From Melastoma dodecandrum (lineage: Eukaryota > Streptophyta > Magnoliopsida > Myrtales > Melastomataceae): 64,000 nucleotides of DNA. Each line of letters starts with the position of its first letter. The stretch's first letter is position 1. Under the pieces are notes generated by a model. The model made no database searches. It was not told where the DNA came from and saw only the letters and a list, made by a program, of their open reading frames with translations. Both the position numbers and the translations under genes were made by a program. Shown here in pieces: positions 49,945-59,595 of the stretch. The stretch covers positions 62,001 through 126,000 of the forward strand of contig JARUPY010000173.1 of the NCBI GenBank assembly GCA_029817715.1. The letters run 5' to 3'.

Positions 49945-50760
49945 TCAGCCCCGCTTACGACCGAGAAAATTCCAGTACGACACCGGCGCGATGCGCTCGA
50001 CCAGCGCGGCGATCTTGGCGTCGTTGCCGACGACGATCCGCGGCCGGCGACGCTCGATGCCGGCGACGATCGTCTCGCCGGCTTCGGCGGGCGGCATCTT
50101 CAGGAACGCCTCGAAGGATTTTTTCTCGCGCGCGGCCTGGTCGCGATCGGCCGCGGCCGGTATGCGCGCGTTTCGCGCGATCGATGTCGCGACGCCGCCT
50201 GGGTGCACAGTTGTGACGCCGACGCGCGTGCCCTTCAGCTCGTGGCGCAGCGCCTCCGAGAAGCCGCGCACCGCGAATTTGCTCGCGGCGTATGCCGTCT
50301 GGCCCGGGGTTGCGATGATGCCGAACAGGCTCGAGATGTTGACGAGGCGCGCATCGTCGCTCGTCTTGAGCGCCGGCAGGAAGGCGCGCGTCATCCGCAC
50401 GACACCCCAGAAGTTGATGGCCATGAGCCAGTCGAAATCGGCCTCGGCGACCTCCTCGAAGGTACCGCCGAGCGCGACGCCGGCATTGTTGACGAGAAGA
50501 TCGAGACGTCCGTGGCGCGCGGCGATCGCATCGGGAAGCGCCGCTACCGCCACCGCGTCGGCGACGTCGAGCTTGTGCCGGCTCACCTGCACGGCATCGC
50601 CGAGCGTCGCCTCGGTGGCCGCCATGCCGGCCTCGTCGACGTCGGCGAGGGCGACGTTGCAGCCGCGCTGCGCCAGAGAGGCAGCGATCGCGCGGCCGAT
50701 GCCGCTGGCGGCCCCGGTCACGATCGCGGTACGGCCTTCGAGCTTCAGCGGATCGGCCAT
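49945..50760 (-). CDS. Short-chain dehydrogenase/reductase
   Basis: An intact 271-residue NAD(P)-dependent oxidoreductase. It has the cofactor motif TGAASGIGRAIAAS, the NNAGVA motif, the serine in NISSLFGI and the catalytic Y-x-x-x-K in AYAASKFAV. It probably works with the monooxygenase downstream (12 bp), turning an alcohol into its ketone substrate. ATG 50760 is 74 bp from the divergent TetR gene, so a shared control region is likely. Confidence 0.9.
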   Translation of the reverse strand: MADPLKLEGRTAIVTGAASGIGRAIAASLAQRGCNVALADVDEAGMAATEATLGDAVQVSRHKLDVADAVAVAALPDAIAARHGRLDLLVNNAGVALGGTFEEVAEADFDWLMAINFWGVVRMTRAFLPALKTSDDARLVNISSLFGIIATPGQTAYAASKFAVRGFSEALRHELKGTRVGVTTVHPGGVATSIARNARIPAAADRDQAAREKKSFEAFLKMPPAEAGETIVAGIERRRPRIVVGNDAKIAALVERIAPVSYWNFLGRKRG

Positions 50761-50834
50761 CGCTCTCCTCCTCATCGCTCCCTGTGGGCGCGCTTCGGGC
50801 TTGCACGGCGCGAGAGATAGGATAATTTACACGA

Positions 50835-51443
50835 ATGTCAATTAACGATCCCAGGTCCAAGGACGCGACCGCGATCGAGCGCCGCCGCAAGCCCGAGGCC
50901 GTGCGCAAGGACGCGCTCGAGGCAGGCCGCCGCCTGCTGATCGAGGGCGGCCCGGGCGCGATCACCTTGAAGGCGGTCGGCGCCGTGCTCGGTATGAGCC
51001 ACGCCAACCTCATCCACCATTTCGGCTCGGCCGACGCCTTCCAGACGCAGCTCAAGGACCTCATGGTCCAGGATCTCACGCGCAAGATTACCGCGCTCGT
51101 CGCCGATGCCGAGCCGGACACGCCGGCGATCGTCGGCGAGGTATTCGATGCCTACCGGGAAGGCGGCATCGGGATGTTGATGGCCTGGTCGGTCCTTTCC
51201 GGCGAGGGGCACGACGAGGAGGGCGTCGCGGCGACGTTGCGCGACCTCATCGATACGCTGACTCCGCGCGTCGAGGGGCCGGACGCCGTCGAGCGCGCCG
51301 GGCAGATGGTGTCGCTCGTCACCTTGCTCGCCTTTGCCGACAGCCTCATCGGCCGTGCGCTCGCGAAGGCGGTCGGCGCAGACCGCGATGCGATCCGCGC
51401 GCTGACGACGCGCCTCGTCGAGGGATTGGGCGGGGGGCGGTAG
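50835..51443 (+). CDS. TetR-family transcriptional regulator
   Basis: 202 residues. The N-terminal HTH (AITLKAVGAVLGMSHANLIHHFG) is of the TetR type, with the recognition helix ending HHFG. The ligand-binding C-terminal half is helical. It is divergent from the SDR-monooxygenase operon and probably represses it; the 74-bp spacer 50761-50834 would hold the operator. A -10-like gataat (50821-50826) lies only eight bases before the ATG. Confidence 0.9.
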   Translation: MSINDPRSKDATAIERRRKPEAVRKDALEAGRRLLIEGGPGAITLKAVGAVLGMSHANLIHHFGSADAFQTQLKDLMVQDLTRKITALVADAEPDTPAIVGEVFDAYREGGIGMLMAWSVLSGEGHDEEGVAATLRDLIDTLTPRVEGPDAVERAGQMVSLVTLLAFADSLIGRALAKAVGADRDAIRALTTRLVEGLGGGR

Positions 51444-51474
51444 CATGGGAACGCGCACGCCAAGTCTTTTGGGA

Positions 51475-52293
51475 TTACGAGGAGCGCGCCCCTACAGGTT
51501 TTCCCGTTTTCGCGGCAGCGAGGATGGCGCCGGGGCGCTCGGGCGTGCCGGCCTGCAGCAAGACGACGTAGCCTTCGCCGTCGCCCTTGAGCTCGAGCAC
51601 GTCGAAATGCGCCGGCTTGCCGCTCCACGCGCCGACGCGGCTCAGCGCGCGCACGACATTGGTGTAGGTGACGCTCCGCCCCGAATTCGCGCCGCGGCCG
51701 ATCTGGACCGTCTTGGCGCCGGCGACGCGCAGGACGTAGACGCTGGCCGCCTTGCCGAGCGGGTTGTCCGCCGTTCCGGCGCCGAGGTCGATGTGCAGTG
51801 TCCCGCCGGATTCCGACAGCGACAGCGGCACGCTGAGCGCGGCGTCGCGGCCGGGCAGGCGCGTCGAGTCGCGCAGGATCGCGGCCCGATCCGCGCCCGG
51901 CTCGACGCCGAGCCCGTCGACGATGGCCTGCGGCGTGAAGACATCGCGATCGCCGCGCGTCGCCGCATAGGCGTGCTGACGGTCGGAGAAGGCGGGTGAG
52001 GCCAGCGTGTCCTTCCAGCCGTTGTAGTCCCAATAGTTGACCGGGAAGGTCAGCGCGATCGTGCCGGGCGCCGCCGCGAGCGCGGTGATCAGCTTGTCGG
52101 CGGGCGGGCATTTGGGGCAGCCCTGGCTCGTGAAAAGCTCGATGACGGCGTCCGGCGCCGGGGTGCCCGGCACGGCCTTGGGCGCACCCGGAGCGGCGGC
52201 CGCGCTCATGGTCGCCGTACCGCCGACCGCCAGCGCGAGCACGGCGGCAATCAGGTTTCTTCGGTCGCGTGGTCGCAAGATTCGCAGTCTCAC
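51475..52293 (-). CDS. DUF1223 secreted thioredoxin-like protein
   Basis: A 272-residue protein. The N-terminal hydrophobic segment (LIAAVLALAVGGTATMSAAA) is a signal peptide. The family hallmark ELFTSQGCPKCPPADKLI has a C-x-x-C pair (CPKC) on a thioredoxin-like fold. GTG 52293 is preferred because gagg lies just upstream and the signal peptide then starts near the N-terminus. A periplasmic redox role is presumed from the motif only. Confidence 0.82.
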   Translation of the reverse strand: MRLRILRPRDRRNLIAAVLALAVGGTATMSAAAAPGAPKAVPGTPAPDAVIELFTSQGCPKCPPADKLITALAAAPGTIALTFPVNYWDYNGWKDTLASPAFSDRQHAYAATRGDRDVFTPQAIVDGLGVEPGADRAAILRDSTRLPGRDAALSVPLSLSESGGTLHIDLGAGTADNPLGKAASVYVLRVAGAKTVQIGRGANSGRSVTYTNVVRALSRVGAWSGKPAHFDVLELKGDGEGYVVLLQAGTPERPGAILAAAKTGKPVGARSS

Positions 52294-52450
52294 GTATCCT
52301 CGCTTCGATTGGGCCAGACCGCGCAAGCTCACCACGCGATGCCTTTTGGGGCCAGTCAAATGCGGGTGAGCTTTTCGTGCTAAGCGGGCCGCCGTCTCGG
52401 TTGCGCAGCGCAAGCTTGACCTTATCTATGCGCCGACCCGGAGTCGACAC

Positions 52451-53048
52451 ATGCCCCTGCTCAGACGCCTTTCCGCCCTCGCCGCCGTCGCCTTCCTGGC
52501 GCTCGGGCTGGCCGGCTGCGGCTACAACAACATCCCGACCTATCAGGAGCAGGCCAAGGCGAAATGGGCGGAGGTGCAGAACCAGTACCAGCGGCGTGCC
52601 GATCTGATCCCGAACCTGGTCGCGACAGTGCAAGGCTATGCCGCGCAGGAAAAGGACGTGCTCACGTCCGTCGTGCAGGCGCGCGCCAAGGCGACGTCGG
52701 TCAACATCGACGCCTCGAAGATCACCGACCCCGAGAAGGTCAAGCAGTTCCAGGATGCGCAGGACAAGCTCTCCGGCGCGCTCGGCCGGCTCATCGCCAT
52801 CAGCGAGAACTATCCCGACCTCAAGTCGAACGAGAATTTCCTCTCGTTGCAGTCGCAGCTCGAAGGCACCGAGAACCGGATCTCGGTCGCACGGCGCGAC
52901 TACGTGAACGCCGTGCAGCAGTACAATACGGAGCTGCGGACGTTTTCCCGGCTCACTGTGGCGCTCGATGGTCTACAAGGACGCCGAGCCGATGACCCCA
53001 TTCGAGGCGACGACCGGCGCGGACAAGCCGCCGACGGTGAAGTTCTAG
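52451..53048 (+). CDS. lemA: LemA family lipoprotein (one frame break)
   Basis: About 198 residues. A lipobox (LALGLAGCGYNN) anchors it. The LemA four-helix pattern is clear: RRADLIPNLVATVQGYA, then ENYPDLKSNENFL and RISVARRDYVNAVQQYN. The frame breaks at the T run 52943-52946. Removing one base gives TFPGSLWRSMVYK and a normal end TGADKPPTVKF with TAG at 53046. LemA proteins often pair with TPM-domain proteins, as here, with an unknown envelope-stress function. Confidence 0.88.
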
Positions 53049-53092
53049 GCGGTGGCGACGGCGGCCTCCTCATCCTTGTTGGCGAGGCACGA

Positions 53093-53253
53093 GCACTCTC
53101 CTTCTCCCGCTTGCGGGAGAAGGTGGCCCGACGAAGTCGGGTCGGATGAGGGATCGTGCCGCTTCGGCGACATAGACGAGAGAGACGGGATCGTCCCTCA
53201 TCCGACCCCGCTTCGCGGGGCCACCTTCTCCCGCAAGCGGGAGAAGGGAGTGC
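53093..53253. repeat. Large palindromic repeat, copy A7, spanning a gene start
   Basis: The arms are gcactctccttctcccgctt and aagcgggagaagggagtgc, with the same inner palindromes as copy A1. The first 73 bases of the ctctcc arm are identical to 801-873. Its right end (gagaaggga) provides a plausible ribosome binding site next to GTG 53250, the likely start of the TPM gene. The frame is open through the whole element. Confidence 0.9.
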
Positions 53254-54038
53254 TCGCCGCCCTTCTCTCCGCGCTTGTCGTCTGGCTCGCGCTCGCTGCC
53301 GTGCCGGCCCGTGCCGAGCCTGACTATCCCGCCTTCACCGGGCTCGTCGTCGACGAAGCGCACGTGCTGTCGGACGCCGACAAGGCGGCAATCACCGCCA
53401 AGCTCCGCGCGTTGCAGGACAAGACCGGCATCCAGTTCGCGGTGGCGACCGTGGCCTCGCTCGGCGGCCTCGAGATCGAGCCCTACGCCAACGCGCTGTT
53501 TCGCAAGTGGGGCGTCGGCCGAAAGGGCTCCAACAACGGGCTCCTGCTGATCCTCGCGCCGAACGAGCGCAAGCTGCGTTTCGAGGTCGGCTACGGGCTC
53601 GAAGGCACGATGACGGATGCGCAGTCGAAACTTATCCTGCACAACGACATGGTGCCGAAGCTCAAGGCGAACGATCCCGCCGGCGCGCTGAAGGCCGGCG
53701 TCGACGACGCCATCGCCGTGCTGACCAAGGCGGCTCAGGCCGACGGCACGGCCCAGCAGACGCCGGCCACCGGCGACGACAGCGTGAGCGGCGTCGTCCT
53801 CGCTCTCTTCCTGCTGATCCCGCTCATCGTCATCCTGATCTTCGTCGTCGTGATCATCCAGACCCTGCGCGGCAAGATGCATTGGACGACGGGTCCCGGC
53901 GGCTGGTCGAGCGGCGCCGCATCCTCGGCCAGCAGCTGGTCGTCGAGCGACAGCTCGTCGTCGTCTTCGGGTGGCGACAGCTTCTCCGGCGGTGGAGGCG
54001 GCGACTCGGGCGGCGGCGGGGCTTCGGACAGCTACTGA
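53250..54038 (+). CDS. TPM-domain (YgcG-like) membrane protein
   Basis: From GTG 53250 it has 262 residues. The signal peptide (LLSALVVWLALAAVPARA) precedes the TPM domain, with FTGLVVDEAHVLSDADKAAI, GIQFAVATVASLGG and NNGLLLILAPNERKLRFEVG. One membrane helix (VLALFLLIPLIVILIFVVVI) and a low-complexity Ser/Gly tail follow. A frame extension to GTG 53052 would add 66 residues, of which about 50 are the translated repeat. This suggests the repeat was inserted between the original start and the signal peptide. It pairs with LemA. Confidence 0.82.
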   Translation: MLAALLSALVVWLALAAVPARAEPDYPAFTGLVVDEAHVLSDADKAAITAKLRALQDKTGIQFAVATVASLGGLEIEPYANALFRKWGVGRKGSNNGLLLILAPNERKLRFEVGYGLEGTMTDAQSKLILHNDMVPKLKANDPAGALKAGVDDAIAVLTKAAQADGTAQQTPATGDDSVSGVVLALFLLIPLIVILIFVVVIIQTLRGKMHWTTGPGGWSSGAASSASSWSSSDSSSSSSGGDSFSGGGGGDSGGGGASDSY

Positions 54039-54590
54039 TCAGGCGGCGCGGCGGCCGAACCACATGCGTCGAAACAACCCGTCCTTCAGCGCGAGCTGGT
54101 GATAGAGCGCGGCCCCAATGTGGATCGTAACGAGGGCCGCGAGTATCAGCGCGACCGTCGAATGCACGAGGAAGGGCCGGTATCGGTTGAAATCGTCCGG
54201 CAGCGCCGCGCCGGAATGGCCGAAGACGATCGCCGGCAGCCCGGCCGCGAATGCAGTGCCGAGGCCGCTCCCGACCATCATGAGGACGAGCAGGTAGAAG
54301 CCCCAATGGGAGACGGGCTGAAGCTTGTCGAGCGCGCCGGAGCCTGTGCTTGCCTCGGGCGGGCGCGCCGTCGCCAGCCGGACGACGAGGCGAACGAGCA
54401 TCAAGACGAGGATCGTGATGCCGACGATCATGTGGACGCGCAGGATGTCGACCTTCTGCGGATCGCTATTCGGCATCGGCGCCAGCCCAAAGAAGCCGAA
54501 GCCAAGCGCCGAGATGATGAGCAGCGCGAGCAGCCAATGCAGCGCGACGAGGGCGGGATGATAGCGCGAGACCTGGGCTGTCTGAACCAT
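54039..54590 (-). CDS. Cytochrome b561 family protein
   Basis: 183 residues, four membrane helices with haem-ligand histidines in YHPALVALHWLLA, VDILRVHMIVG, LVHSTVALIL and IHIGAALYHQ. This is the bacterial b561/CybB layout, moving electrons between quinol and acceptors such as superoxide. Start ATG 54590. Its stop abuts that of the TPM gene (convergent, no gap). Confidence 0.88.
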   Translation of the reverse strand: MVQTAQVSRYHPALVALHWLLALLIISALGFGFFGLAPMPNSDPQKVDILRVHMIVGITILVLMLVRLVVRLATARPPEASTGSGALDKLQPVSHWGFYLLVLMMVGSGLGTAFAAGLPAIVFGHSGAALPDDFNRYRPFLVHSTVALILAALVTIHIGAALYHQLALKDGLFRRMWFGRRAA

Positions 54591-54675
54591 CGGGCGGGTC
54601 CTTCCAGACGACGCTTGAGCTAGCCAACGAGCGGTCCCACTATAACACGCGTAACGGGACAAGGACGACGTGGCG

Positions 54676-54903
54676 ATGTCAGCGAATGATCGCGGATTGA
54701 GAACCCTCGCCGCCGTTGCTCTTCTCTTTGCCGCGACCGCACCGTCACGCGCCGATGCCATCTCGTCCTTTTGCGAGAGCCGCGGCGGCAAGGTGGTCGA
54801 AGCGCCGAACCCCAACGGCAGCAAGACAAGCACTTGCGTCCTGAAGGACGGCACGCGCATCAACGCGGTCGCCTATTTTCGCAATCAGCACCGCACCAAA
54901 TAG
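54676..54903 (+). CDS. Small secreted DUF333-like protein
   Basis: 75 residues with a signal peptide (LAAVALLFAATAPSRADA). The mature part has FCESRGGKVVE and TCVLKDGTRINAVAYFRNQ, the two-cysteine pattern of DUF333/hemolysin-like small proteins. The name of that family does not imply toxicity. GTG 54670 is an alternative start. It converges with glpD. Confidence 0.7.
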   Translation: MSANDRGLRTLAAVALLFAATAPSRADAISSFCESRGGKVVEAPNPNGSKTSTCVLKDGTRINAVAYFRNQHRTK

Positions 54904-54909
54904 CGCGCC

Positions 54910-56417
54910 TCAGGACGCGCCGACCGTCTCGGCGACGCAAGCGTCGAGCCGCGCGACCTGCTCTGGCGAAAGGCGCAAGCCGAGCTTCGAGCGCCGCCAC
55001 AGGATATCCGCCGCCGACCGCGCCCACTCGTGCCGCATCAGGTAGTCGACCTCGGCGCGCGTGAGACCCGCCCCGAAGTCCTCGCCCAGCGCAGCGAGGC
55101 TCGTCGCGTCGCCGAGGATCGTCTCGGCCCGCGTGCCGTAGTCGCGCGCGAGCCGCACCGCCAGCGCCTCGGGCAGAAAGGCATGGCGCATGCAGAATGC
55201 CGCGAGATAGGCGGCGAAGTCGCTGCCCGGCATGTCGCCGCCGGGCAGAGGCACCGACGCCGTCCAGCCCGGCGCGCGCCGCGGCAGGTATTTCTCCAGC
55301 TTCTCGAGCGCATGTTCGGCGAGACGCCGGTAGGTGGTGATTTTGCCGCCGAAGACCGAAAGGACGGGAAGCCTGCCGCCCTGATCGGCGATGTCCAGCA
55401 CGTAGTCCCGCGTGACGGCGGAGGCGTTCTTGGCCGCGTCGTCGAAGAGCGGGCGCACGCCGGAATAGCTCCAGACGACGTCGTCCGCCCGAATCGGCTT
55501 GGCGAAGAACCGGTTGATGCTTTCGCACAGGTAGGCCGTCTCGTCGCGTGTGATGCGCACCCGCCTCGGGCGCGTCCTCGTGCGGGATGTCGGTCGTGCC
55601 GATCAAGGTGAAGTCGCGCTCGTAGGGGATTGCGAAGACGATCCGCCGGTCGGGGAGTTGAAGGATGTACGCGTGATCGCCCTCGTAGAGCTTCGGCACG
55701 ACGATATGGCTGCCCTTGACCAGCCGCACAGCCGCCTTCGTATTGATGCCGAGCGTGCCTGCGAGAGTCTCGCTGACCCAGGGACCGGCCGCGTTGACGA
55801 CGATCTTCGCCCGCACCTGCTCGCGCGCGCCGCCGCCGTCGCGCAGCGTGGCGACCCAGGCGTCGCCGTCGCGCCGCGCGCCTTCGACGGCCGTGCGCGT
55901 GCGGATGACGGCGCCGCGCGCTTGCGCATCCATGGCGTTCAGCACGACCAGCCGGCTGTCCTCGACCCAGCAGTCCGAATAGACGAAGCCCTTGGTCAGC
56001 TCCTTCTTCAGCGGCGCGCCGTAGGGCGGCGTACCCGCGAGCGCGACGCCTTGCGAGCCGGGCAGGGTGCGCAGCCGGGCGAGGTGATCGTAGAGGAACA
56101 GCCCGGCGCGCAGCATCCAGGCCGGGCGGCCGCCCGGGGCGTGCGGCAGCACGAAGCGCATCGGCCAGGCGAGGTGCGGCGCGATGCCCAGCAGCACCTC
56201 GCGCTCGCGCAGCGCCTCGCGCACCAGGCGGAACTCGTAATATTCGAGGTAGCGCAGGCCGCCATGGATCAGCTTGGTCGACGCCGAGGAGGTGGCCTCG
56301 GCGAGATCGCCTTTCTCGCAGAGCAGGACCCGCAGGCCGCGCCCGGCCGCATCGCGCGCGATGCCGGCGCCGTTGATGCCGCCCGCCGATGACGAGGAGG
56401 TCATAGGGCTCGTTCAT
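54910..56417 (-). CDS. glpD: Glycerol-3-phosphate dehydrogenase (two frame breaks)
   Basis: About 501 residues. This peripheral membrane flavoprotein oxidises glycerol-3-phosphate to DHAP with quinone as acceptor. The FAD motif LLVIGGGINGAGIARDAAG is complete once one base is removed from the run 56382-56384; SSASTKLIHGGLRYLEYYEF follows. The second break is at 55560-55562; removal gives DAPEAVRITRDETAYL. The C-terminal half ends VAETVGAS. No glp regulator or transporter is adjacent. Confidence 0.9.
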
Positions 56418-56534
56418 GCCGGTTTGCCGCGAGGGATGATCCATGAGTCGCGGTCTAAGACAATATGATGACTCGTTGCGAGTCCGCGGTCCGGATAGCG
56501 TGCGTGATCCATCCTGCATTTCGAGGAGGGTTGA

Positions 56535-57145
56535 TTGCCGACGAAACCCGCAACGACGACGAAGCCCAAGACGGCGGCGAAGCCCAAGACGGCCGCGAAG
56601 CCCAAGACGGTGGCAAAGCCCGCCACCGTGACGCAGTCGGCGACAACAGCGACGCCCGTGACAACGATGCCCAAATGGGTCGTCCTAGGCCTGCAAGACC
56701 TCGGATTTCACGAGAAGGGCGACAACCAGGGCATCGAGAAATTCATCGCCCAGGCGCACTGCGGGAAGCTCGGCGATCCGTGGTGCGCGATCTGGGCCAA
56801 CGCCAAGCTCGAGCAGAGCGGCATCCGCGGCACGCGCAGTGCGTCCTCGCAGTCGTTCCGCAAGGACCCGGATTCGTGCAGCTCGACGGCCCCGCGCCGG
56901 GCGCGATCGCCGTGTATTGGCGGCAGACCAAGCGTTCCGGCAAAGGCCATGTCGGCTTTTATCTAGGCGAGACCGACACGCAGGTTCTCACGCTCGGCGG
57001 CAACGAGAGCGACGCGGTGCGCAGGCAATTCGAGCCCAAGGCGCGTCTGTTCGGCTATTGGTGGCCGAAGAGCGTCGACCTGCCGAAGCCGGCCGTGATC
57101 AAGGTCGCGGAGAAGGACGGCGATCCAGAGGGGAGCGAGGTCTGA
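56535..57145 (+). CDS. TIGR02594-like protein with Lys-Pro repeats (one frame break)
   Basis: About 203 residues. The N-terminal 45 residues are a basic KPKTAA-type repeat tract. The main domain (WVVLGLQDLGFHEKGDNQGI, then CGKLGDPWCAIWANAKLE) is of the TIGR02594 type, a CHAP/NlpC-like peptidase fold with a possible catalytic cysteine in PWCAIW and a histidine in GHVGFYLG. The frame breaks at 56867-56869 (one base missing). TTG 56535 follows gaggaggg. The family is often linked to phages and may cleave peptidoglycan. Confidence 0.7.
56562..56615 (+). repeat. Tandem 18-bp repeat encoding KPKTAA units
   Basis: Three consecutive near-identical units of aagcccaagacggcggcg (56562-56579, 56580-56597, 56598-56615) encode KPKTAA/KPKTVA. 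Synonymous and single differences separate the units. Copy number may vary between strains. Confidence 0.8.
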
Positions 57146-57303
57146 AGCCGCAACATGCGCGTGGCTCGGGCCTTGATTTCCCGTCGCCTTTCGCTGCGGC
57201 AACAGTCGGATCCCGCCTGACTCGCGCCTGAAGGTGCGGTGTTCGCCGGGCGCGAAAGATGCGATGCAGGTCTTCGCTGCGCCCGACGTGGAGAAGACCT
57301 TTG

Positions 57304-58232
57304 GTGCCTCGCATCACCCGCCTCGCCGGTGTGACCCTCGTGGTCGAGGAGATCGTCGAGGCGGAGCTTTTCTTCGAGGAGGCGTTCGATCTCGTGACGA
57401 TCGAGCGCCGGGTCGGCGACGCTGCCGACGCGCGGCTCCTCGGCGTCCCGGACGCCCGCATTCGCGCGACCAACATGGCGCTCGACGAGCAGGCGATCAC
57501 GCTCCTGTCGTTCGATGCGCCGGCAAGCCGTATCCGCCGGGCAGCACCAGCACGGACCTCTGGTTCCAGCATTTCGCGATCATCGTCTCGGACATGGACG
57601 CCGCCTACGCGCGGCTCCAGGCGACGGGTCGCTTCAATGCGATCAGCGAGGACGGCCCGGTGACCCTGCCGCAGGCGTCCGGCGGCGTTTCCGCCTTCAA
57701 GTTCCGCTATGCCGAGGGCCATCCCCTCGAGCTGCTCGCCTTCCCGCCCGGCCAAGGACCGGCGGCCTGGGAGGAGAAGCGCGGCAACGGCCTCTTCCTG
57801 GGCATCGACCATTCGGCGATTGCCGTCGCGGATACGGCGCGCACCACCGCTTTTTTCAAAAGCTGCCTCGGCATGAGCCTCGGCCAGCAGACCCAGAACG
57901 AAGGCGCCGAGCAGGCCCGTCTCGACGCCGTCGCTGACGCCCGCGTGACCGTTTCGGCGCTCATGCCGGCGGACGCGCCGCCGCACGTCGAGTTGCTCGG
58001 CTACCACGTGGGCACGCGCCGTCCGATTGCGAACGCCACGACCTCGCGCGACGTCGCCGCCACGCATCTCGTGCTCGAGACGGACGACCTCGCCACGATC
58101 GTCGAGGCGCTGACGCAGAGCCGCGCGCGCTTCGTCTCACCCGGAATCGTGACGCTCGGCGACGGCGCGGCGGCGATCATGGTGCTCGATCCCGACGGCC
58201 ACCGCCTCGTCGTGCGCGAGGCGCCCGTGTAA
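57304..58232 (+). CDS. VOC/glyoxalase-like protein with two domains (one frame break)
   Basis: About 309 residues. The N-terminal beta-alpha-beta unit (RLAGVTLVVEEIVEAELFFE) and two further units (FQHFAIIVSDMDAAYARLQA; IDHSAIAVADTARTTAFFKS) form a tandem vicinal-oxygen-chelate fold. The frame breaks near 57520 (one base missing); the join reads APGKPYPPGST. GTG 57304 or TTG 57301 is the probable start, after ggagaaga. Metal and substrate are unknown. It lies 60 bp upstream of the DoxX-like gene. Confidence 0.78.
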
Positions 58233-58291
58233 CCAAGCCGTGCCGCGGCCCGTATAACCAGACACATCGCCGGGAGCCTTCGGGACACGCC

Positions 58292-59336
58292 ATGCGGCCA
58301 ATCGTCTTCCTGCTCATCGGCTTGCCCGAGCGCATCGCCGCTTATCTGCTGTGGTTCGGCCCGCTGGCGGCGCGGCTAGCGCTCGGTCTCGTCTTCGTTC
58401 TCTCCGGCGTCATCGAGATCGCCGGGGACGCAGGATCAGATCGGCGCGTTGCGCCAATCGGGCGTGCCGTTCGCGGGCGCGGGCTCGACGGCCATCGCGG
58501 CGGCCCTGATCGTCGGCGGCGCGCTCATCGCGCTCGGCCTCTTCACACGGGTTGCGGCGGCGCTGCTGGCGGTCGCGCTGGTCTACAAGGTGGCGACCGT
58601 CGACATCCCGGGCATCGAGCAACCCATCGTCTGGTACCAATGGCTGAACAGCGTGCTCGGCTTCACGCGCATGGAATATGTCGCGATCCTGGCGTGGCTC
58701 GCCATCGTCGGCCCGGGCCCCGTGGCGCTCGATCGCGCCTTGCCGGTCGCCGGGCTGCCGGCGTGGATCGGCGCCCCGCCGCCGGAGCGGATCGCCTGGC
58801 TCGGCCCGCTGATCGCGAGGATCGTCGTCGGCTACGTCTTCATGTGGGCCGGCTGGGGCAAGCTCACCGACCTGCCCAGCTTCATCCAGAAGTTCACCGA
58901 TTGGGGCATTCCCTATCCGCAGATCCTGACGCCGTTCACCTCAGGCGTCGAGTTCGTCGGCGGCATCCTCCTGATGCTCGGATTGCTCACGCGCGTCACC
59001 GGCGTCGCCCTGCTCGTCGTGTCCCTGGTGGCGATCCTGTCGGCGAAGATCGCCGATCTCGATCCGGCATTGGGCTGGCCCACTGTGCTGGCGCAATTCT
59101 TCAACTTCGACGAGTCGCTCTACATGGCACTGTGCGGCTGGCTGGCGATCGCCGGCGCCGGGATCGTCTCGCTCGATCGCCTGCTGCAGAACGCGACAGG
59201 CGAGGCGCTCGAGGAGCCCGAGGCGTCCTACCCGCGCGACGTGACCGCTCCTTTGGCGGGCCATGCCTGTCGCGCCTACGTTTGGTCCGGGACCAATCGG
59301 TCGAGGTGCTGTGCGCCGCTCACGTCTGGCGAATGA
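58292..59336 (+). CDS. Tandem DoxX-family membrane protein (one frame break)
   Basis: About 347 residues with two DoxX-like halves of four helices each (LALGLVFVLSGVIEIAG; then IARIVVGYVFMWAGWGKLTD). The frame breaks at the G run 58424-58427; removing one base gives IAGTQDQIGALRQSG. The last 40 residues look unlike the family and may be untypical read-through. A role in thiol-redox or quinone chemistry is assumed for the family. Confidence 0.75.
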
Positions 59337-59595
59337 TCGGTGGGCGTCGCTCCTCCAATACGTGGCGCGCGCAGCCAACTCCCAGCTCGTAGGCCCTGGC
59401 AAGCGATATGCATCACCATGACGAGCCACCCGTTTGGGCGATGGATCGGCTGATTGCCACGTCCTAATAAGGCTCTTGTCGACCCTTCGAGAGACAGCGG
59501 CTCGGAGCGCGGCGAAGAAGCGGCCGCAGCCGAGTGTCGGTAAGAAGGGGGCTATAGCGAATACGGGGTACATGACCCCTGACGGAGAAGAACCC
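59337..59595. other. Intergenic region before the molybdo-enzyme gene
   Basis: 259 bp without a supported gene. It presumably holds the promoter of the oxidoreductase. I could not see a convincing -35/-10 pair or an FNR-type palindrome. Confidence 0.5.

Noticed and set aside
50807..50834. Leaderless promoter for the TetR gene (gataat at 50821)
   Set aside because: The -10-like box is close to the ATG, but the best -35 candidate (ttgcac at 50801) has only 14 bp spacing, so I did not annotate it as a promoter.
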